This document shows positions 38,179 through 40,938 of a stretch of DNA of 40,938 bases, in pieces. Positions within the stretch are counted from its first letter, which is position 1. The number at the start of each line of letters is the position of its first letter. Origin of the DNA: a virus; IMG/VR virus record IMGVR_UViG_3300025294_000013, positions 1 to 40,938 of that record; one strand, written 5' to 3'. The notes under the pieces were generated by a model that was not told the origin of the DNA, made no database searches, and saw only the letters and a program-made list of their open reading frames with translations. The position numbers and the translations under genes were made by a program.

Positions 38179-38657
38179 ACTTCGATCAAGCATTCGACCG
38201 CCTGCTCGGGCATGAGGGCGGCTACGTCAACGACCCGCGTGACCCGGGCGGCGAGACTAACTGGGGCATCACCGTTTCAGTTGCGCGCGCCGAGGGCTAC
38301 AGCGGCCCCATGCGCGACCTGCCGCGGGATACCGCGAAGGCGATCTACAAGGCGAAGTACTGGGCGCCGGTGCGCGCTGATGAACTGCCGGACAGCGTGC
38401 GCTTCGATGTCTTCGATGCGGCTGTGAACCACGGGGTGAACCAGTCTTCGAAATGGCTGCAGCGCGCGGCCGGCGCGAACCCCGATGGTGTCATCGGCGC
38501 GCAGACCGTGGCAGCGGTCCGCTCGGCTGGCCCACTTATCGCCGCAGCCTTCAACGGCTATCGGCTGCAGTTCTACACCGACCTGAGCACGTGGCCGACC
38601 TTCGGCAAGGGCTGGACTCGGCGCGTGGCCTCCAACTTGCAGAATCTGAAGGGCTGA
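38175..38657 (+). CDS. Endolysin, GH108 N-acetylmuramidase
   Basis: A 160-residue protein. LLGHEGGYVNDPRDPGGETN followed by WGIT is the GH108 signature with the catalytic Glu in HEGGY. The C-terminal part, FDAAVNHGVNQSSKWLQRAA then DGVIGAQTVAAV, is the PG_binding_3 domain. No signal peptide or signal-anchor is visible, so it needs the holin to reach the wall. It overlaps the upstream gene and precedes the holin by two bases. Confidence 0.95.
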   Translation: MNFDQAFDRLLGHEGGYVNDPRDPGGETNWGITVSVARAEGYSGPMRDLPRDTAKAIYKAKYWAPVRADELPDSVRFDVFDAAVNHGVNQSSKWLQRAAGANPDGVIGAQTVAAVRSAGPLIAAAFNGYRLQFYTDLSTWPTFGKGWTRRVASNLQNLKG

Positions 38658-38659
38658 CC

Positions 38660-39076
38660 ATGGCTGCACTCATCGGGCTCGCTCCCGTCATCAGCGACAT
38701 CCTCGACAAGTTCCTGCCGGACAAGACGCAGGCGGAGGCGGCCAAACTGGAGGTGTTCAAGGCCGCTCAGGCTCAGCAGCTGGCCGAGCTGAAGGCAATG
38801 TCGGACATCGCGGCCGCGCAGAGCGCGACGAACTCAGTAGAGGCGGCCAGCACGCGCTTGTTCGTGGCGGGCTGGCGGCCGTTCGTGGGCTGGATCTGCG
38901 GGTTCGCCGTCGGCTTCAAGTTCATCGGCGGCCCGATCCTGTTCATGGTGGCGCAAGCGCTGGGCCACCCCGTGACGCTGCCATCCATCGAAACCGAGGA
39001 ATTGTGGCCGCTGCTGCTCGGCATGCTGGGCCTTGGCGGCCTGCGTACCGTGGAGAAGGTGAAGGGCGCGGCCTAA
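38660..39076 (+). CDS. Holin of the 3TM family
   Basis: A 138-residue protein. A helical, Ala-rich N-terminal half (QAEAAKLEVFKAAQAQQLAE) precedes STRLFVAGWRPFVGWICGFA, VGFKFIGGPILFMVAQAL and a last hydrophobic segment WPLLLGMLGLGGLRTVEK. This is the 3TM holin pattern (RPF-GW-C). It times host lysis. Its stop overlaps the stop of the opposing methyltransferase gene by three bases. Confidence 0.9.
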   Translation: MAALIGLAPVISDILDKFLPDKTQAEAAKLEVFKAAQAQQLAELKAMSDIAAAQSATNSVEAASTRLFVAGWRPFVGWICGFAVGFKFIGGPILFMVAQALGHPVTLPSIETEELWPLLLGMLGLGGLRTVEKVKGAA

Positions 39077-40167
39077 TCGCCCTTCCTGGTCGCCACGTAG
39101 GTGATGCCGATCGCATTGATGAAGTCGTGCTTCACCACGTTCCAGCCCAGCTCATCCAGTAGCCCGAGGATGTAGTCCTCGCGGAAGGAAAGCTCCAGCC
39201 AGCCATGATGCCTGATGCAGTAGATGGCCTGGCCTGAAGGGTTGATGCCCCAGGGATAGGGCAGTGCGTTGTTGATCGTCTCTCCAGCCAGCACCAGCCG
39301 GCCGCCGGGCTTGAGCACCCGCGGGATAGCCTTCAGCAGCCGGACATGATCCGCGCAATGATGAAAGCACTCGAAGAAGAGCACCGCGTCGAACTTTTCC
39401 TGGATGGTTTCTGCATCGAAGAAGTTGCCCACACTCAGGTCGACGTCGAGATCAAGCGCCCGAGCGCGCCGGCTCGCGATCTCCACGAAGTGCGGGGAGA
39501 TGTCGATCCCCTTCACCTTGTAGCCGGACAGGCCGAGCTGCACTGTGGTGTTGCCCCAGCCGAACCCCATCTCCAGGACGCTCGACGCCGGCGGCAGGTT
39601 CATCGCCTGGATGACGTGCCCGATTGCCATCAGCTGTGCACCGATGGTCTTGGCGTCCCCCGAGATGTAGGGCACCGGGCGCCTGGCGTACAGGTCGGCG
39701 TCGTACGCGGTCACCTCGTTGGACGTGCCGTAGGCCCGGTTCGCGATCTCGGAATAGGTGTCCATGACCCAGGCAGCGTATTCGCTCGAGCGCGGGTCGG
39801 CGCTGATCGGCTTCAGGTCAACCCAGAAATCATCGAGGAGCGCGGTGTACGCCGCAGGGTCTTCGTTGGCGAGTCGCTCCAGCTTGGAAACCTCGGCCTC
39901 GATCTCTGACGGTTGGATCCGGCGAGTGGTCCTGAAGGTCTGCAGGCGCTTGAACTCCTCGCTCTGGACCAGGCTCTCACGGAAGGAGGCGAGGGTATGC
40001 CCAGCGGACAGGTGCAGGGCAATCGCTTCCTCGCTCTCGGGTGGGCGCCTGAGCAGCTCGATGTAGCTGCTGATGAGCTGCTCGCGCTGTAGTGGCGCGC
40101 CGGGGTTGGCTTGCTCCTGCTCTGCTGCATTACCGCTCATGGAAACAAAAGTTTCTGGACCCCGCAT
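39073..40167 (-). CDS. SAM methyltransferase with DUF4214-like N-terminus (lysogenic moron candidate)
   Basis: A 364-residue protein. Residues about 28-75 (LISSYIELLRRPPESEEAIA, SFRESLVQSEEFK) resemble DUF4214, found with surface-glycan enzymes. The class I methyltransferase domain starts near 178: VLEMGFGWGNTTVQLGLSGY, KGIDISPHFVEIASRRARA, FDAVLFFECFHHC, RVLKPGGRLVLAGE. ATG 40167 has GGAGGCG 7 bases upstream. It lies antisense to the late operon, next to attR, and is likely expressed in the lysogen. It may methylate O-antigen sugars and so block the phage receptor; that is inference. Confidence 0.88.
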   Translation of the reverse strand: MRGPETFVSMSGNAAEQEQANPGAPLQREQLISSYIELLRRPPESEEAIALHLSAGHTLASFRESLVQSEEFKRLQTFRTTRRIQPSEIEAEVSKLERLANEDPAAYTALLDDFWVDLKPISADPRSSEYAAWVMDTYSEIANRAYGTSNEVTAYDADLYARRPVPYISGDAKTIGAQLMAIGHVIQAMNLPPASSVLEMGFGWGNTTVQLGLSGYKVKGIDISPHFVEIASRRARALDLDVDLSVGNFFDAETIQEKFDAVLFFECFHHCADHVRLLKAIPRVLKPGGRLVLAGETINNALPYPWGINPSGQAIYCIRHHGWLELSFREDYILGLLDELGWNVVKHDFINAIGITYVATRKGD

Positions 40168-40262
40168 CTGATCGCCTCCGAAATTTTGGTGGATGGTACA
40201 TGGCTCGCCGCAGGCCCCCGGCACTACAAAACCGACCGCAAAATATTCCAGAAATTATTCCG

Positions 40263-40298
40263 GCCGGCTCCCGCCGGCTCCTGCCGGCCAGCGCCGGC
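40263..40298. repeat. Four GCCGGC palindromes spaced exactly 10 bp
   Basis: GCCGGC at 40263, 40273, 40283 and 40293, all on one face of the helix, directly after an AT-rich tract (40237-40260). They lie upstream of the methyltransferase gene and in the right attachment arm. The rest of 40168-40485 holds no convincing gene; I see only short GC-rich inverted repeats such as GTGCG-CTCGA-CGCAC near 40405. Confidence 0.8.
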
Positions 40299-40485
40299 GG
40301 CAGTCGCCTCGCCCGCGCGCCGGGCCAGAGGCACGCGGGCCTGTCGCAATGCGGCAAAACAAGCATTCCTTCGGTGGGGGGAAAATTGTCCAACTGGGCG
40401 CAAATCGTGCGCTCGACGCACTGTGCGCATGTCCAGTCCTCCAGCATCCATGCGGGTTCCCGGGGTGTGCGCCATCCGCATGTCG

Positions 40486-40544
40486 GACTCGAAATCAGGC
40501 GTACTAGCGATAGTACCGAGGGTTCGAATCCCTCCCTCCCTCCA
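40486..40544 (+). repeat. attR (tRNA-Ser 3' remnant, direct repeat copy 2)
   Basis: Identical to 180-232 over 53 bases, then continues to CCA with one T deleted relative to attL (CCTCCCTCCA against CCTCTCCTCCA). It lacks the 5' half of the tRNA and is not functional. Host DNA resumes after it. Confidence 0.95.
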
Positions 40545-40550
40545 AAAATG

Positions 40551-40593
40551 ACGGCCTGATCTATGTAGAACGTGGATCAGGCCGTTTTCTTTT
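40551..40593 (+). terminator. Host terminator downstream of the original tRNA-Ser gene
   Basis: ACGGCCTGATC / GATCAGGCCGT, an 11-bp perfect stem with a 13-base loop, followed by TTTTCTTTT. It lies 6 bases after the attR CCA, as expected for the tRNA terminator displaced by integration. Confidence 0.9.
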
Positions 40594-40645
40594 GGATCGA
40601 CGGTCTGCCTGCAAGACTCTGCGTACTCCCAGGAAAGGATCCGCC

Positions 40646-40938
40646 ATGAAGCGCCATCGCAGGTTGATTTCCAGCGCCGCTGCGGCGTTGGCGATCTTGT
40701 CGATCGCCGCCTGCTCGGTGCCGCAGGCGAAGGATGCCGCCGCGGCACCCACAGCGCCCGCAGCGTGTCGCCAGGACGCCGCAGCCGCCCTGACGGGCAA
40801 GAGCCGCATCAGCGACGCCGATGCCCGGCAGGCGACAGGCGCGTCCATCGTGCGCCAGATCCAGCCGGGACAGCCCGTGACGATGGACTATCGCCGCGAG
40901 CGCGTGACCATCGAGACGGACGCGGCCAGCGGCAAGAT
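40646..40938 (+). CDS. I78-family peptidase inhibitor lipoprotein (partial)
   Basis: The gene runs off the window; 97 residues are visible. MKRHRRLISSAAAALAILSI followed by AACS is a lipoprotein signal with lipobox I-A-A-C. The mature part (CRQDAAAALTGKSRISDADA, GASIVRQIQPGQPVTMDYR, RERVTIETDA) fits the I78/AFLEI peptidase inhibitor family. RBS AGGAAAGGA. It is host chromosome. Confidence 0.87.
   Translation, partial: MKRHRRLISSAAAALAILSIAACSVPQAKDAAAAPTAPAACRQDAAAALTGKSRISDADARQATGASIVRQIQPGQPVTMDYRRERVTIETDAASGK

Larger units (their letters stand above)
180..40544. mobile_element. Complete T7-like (podovirus-type) prophage integrated in tRNA-Ser
   Basis: The element is bounded by a 60/59-base direct repeat of the 3' part of a tRNA-Ser gene, with the integrase gene next to attL. 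It carries a full set of modules: integration, lysis-lysogeny switch, recombination, replication, head, short tail, ejection proteins, terminase, tailspike and lysis. No tail-tube, tape-measure or sheath genes are present; adaptor and nozzle proteins of the T7 gp11/gp12 kind are. This fits a temperate podovirus like BPP-1 or Bcep22 rather than a sipho- or myovirus. No frameshifted structural gene was seen, so the prophage may be intact, although excision carries a problem at attR (see findings). Confidence 0.96.

Noticed and set aside
1-40938. CRISPR array, insertion sequence or transposase
   Set aside because: No regularly spaced palindromic repeats with unique spacers and no transposase motifs; the only arrays are the 10-bp GCCGGC set and the 54-bp tandem unit.

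Overview
The window holds one complete prophage of about 40.4 kb (180-40544) in the chromosome of a GC-rich betaproteobacterium, most likely a Burkholderiales/Comamonadaceae member. That assignment is inferred from base composition, protein style and flanking genes, not from a database match. On the left are the last codons of serS, its terminator, an extended -10 promoter and a complete tRNA-Ser(CGA). The 3' 60 bases of the tRNA recur as 59 bases at the right end, which marks attL and attR. Beyond attR lie a terminator and the start of a host lipoprotein gene of the I78 peptidase-inhibitor family.

Left arm (275-11047, all minus strand): one long operon from promoter pL, with most genes joined by ATGA, GTGA or TGATG overlaps. 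In transcription order it holds small orphan proteins, three tiny membrane proteins, an HNH endonuclease fused to the front of a RecE-type exonuclease gene, two conserved recombination-neighbourhood proteins, a run of mosaic early proteins, a zinc-finger/HTH protein, two excisionase/AlpA-type proteins and the tyrosine integrase. Control region (11048-12328): an S24/LexA-like repressor gene (minus) and a YdaS/Cro-like gene (plus) diverge over two operators. Two more operators of the same sequence sit at pL. cI has its own terminator, and a second terminator follows cro.

Right early arm (12366-17637, plus): a CII-position regulator, a beta-class DNA methyltransferase, a DUF1376-like replication initiator with four iterons inside its gene (probable origin), a lambda-P-position protein, an HNH protein, RusA and several small genes. 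The late module (17704-39076, plus) follows a T7-like podovirus plan related to the Bordetella BPP-1 / Burkholderia Bcep22 group: connector/portal, Bbp19-like protein, scaffold, capsid, decoration protein, tail tubular A and B, an acetyltransferase, three or four internal virion (ejection) proteins including a transglycosylase, terminases, a beta-helix tailspike, a membrane/coiled-coil protein, a GH108 endolysin and a three-TM holin. Two genes run against the late operon and look like lysogenic morons: a 64-residue two-TM protein (30922-31116) and a DUF4214-like/SAM methyltransferase (39073-40167).

The features most worth following are the single-base deletion in the attR tRNA remnant, which would spoil the tRNA on excision; the HNH gene that seems to have captured the start of recE; the matched operator/promoter architecture with a leaderless cro; an LexA-like repressor without an obvious Ala-Gly or Cys-Gly cleavage site; four GCCGGC palindromes spaced exactly 10 bp apart beside attR; and the antisense two-TM gene set between two ejection-protein genes.
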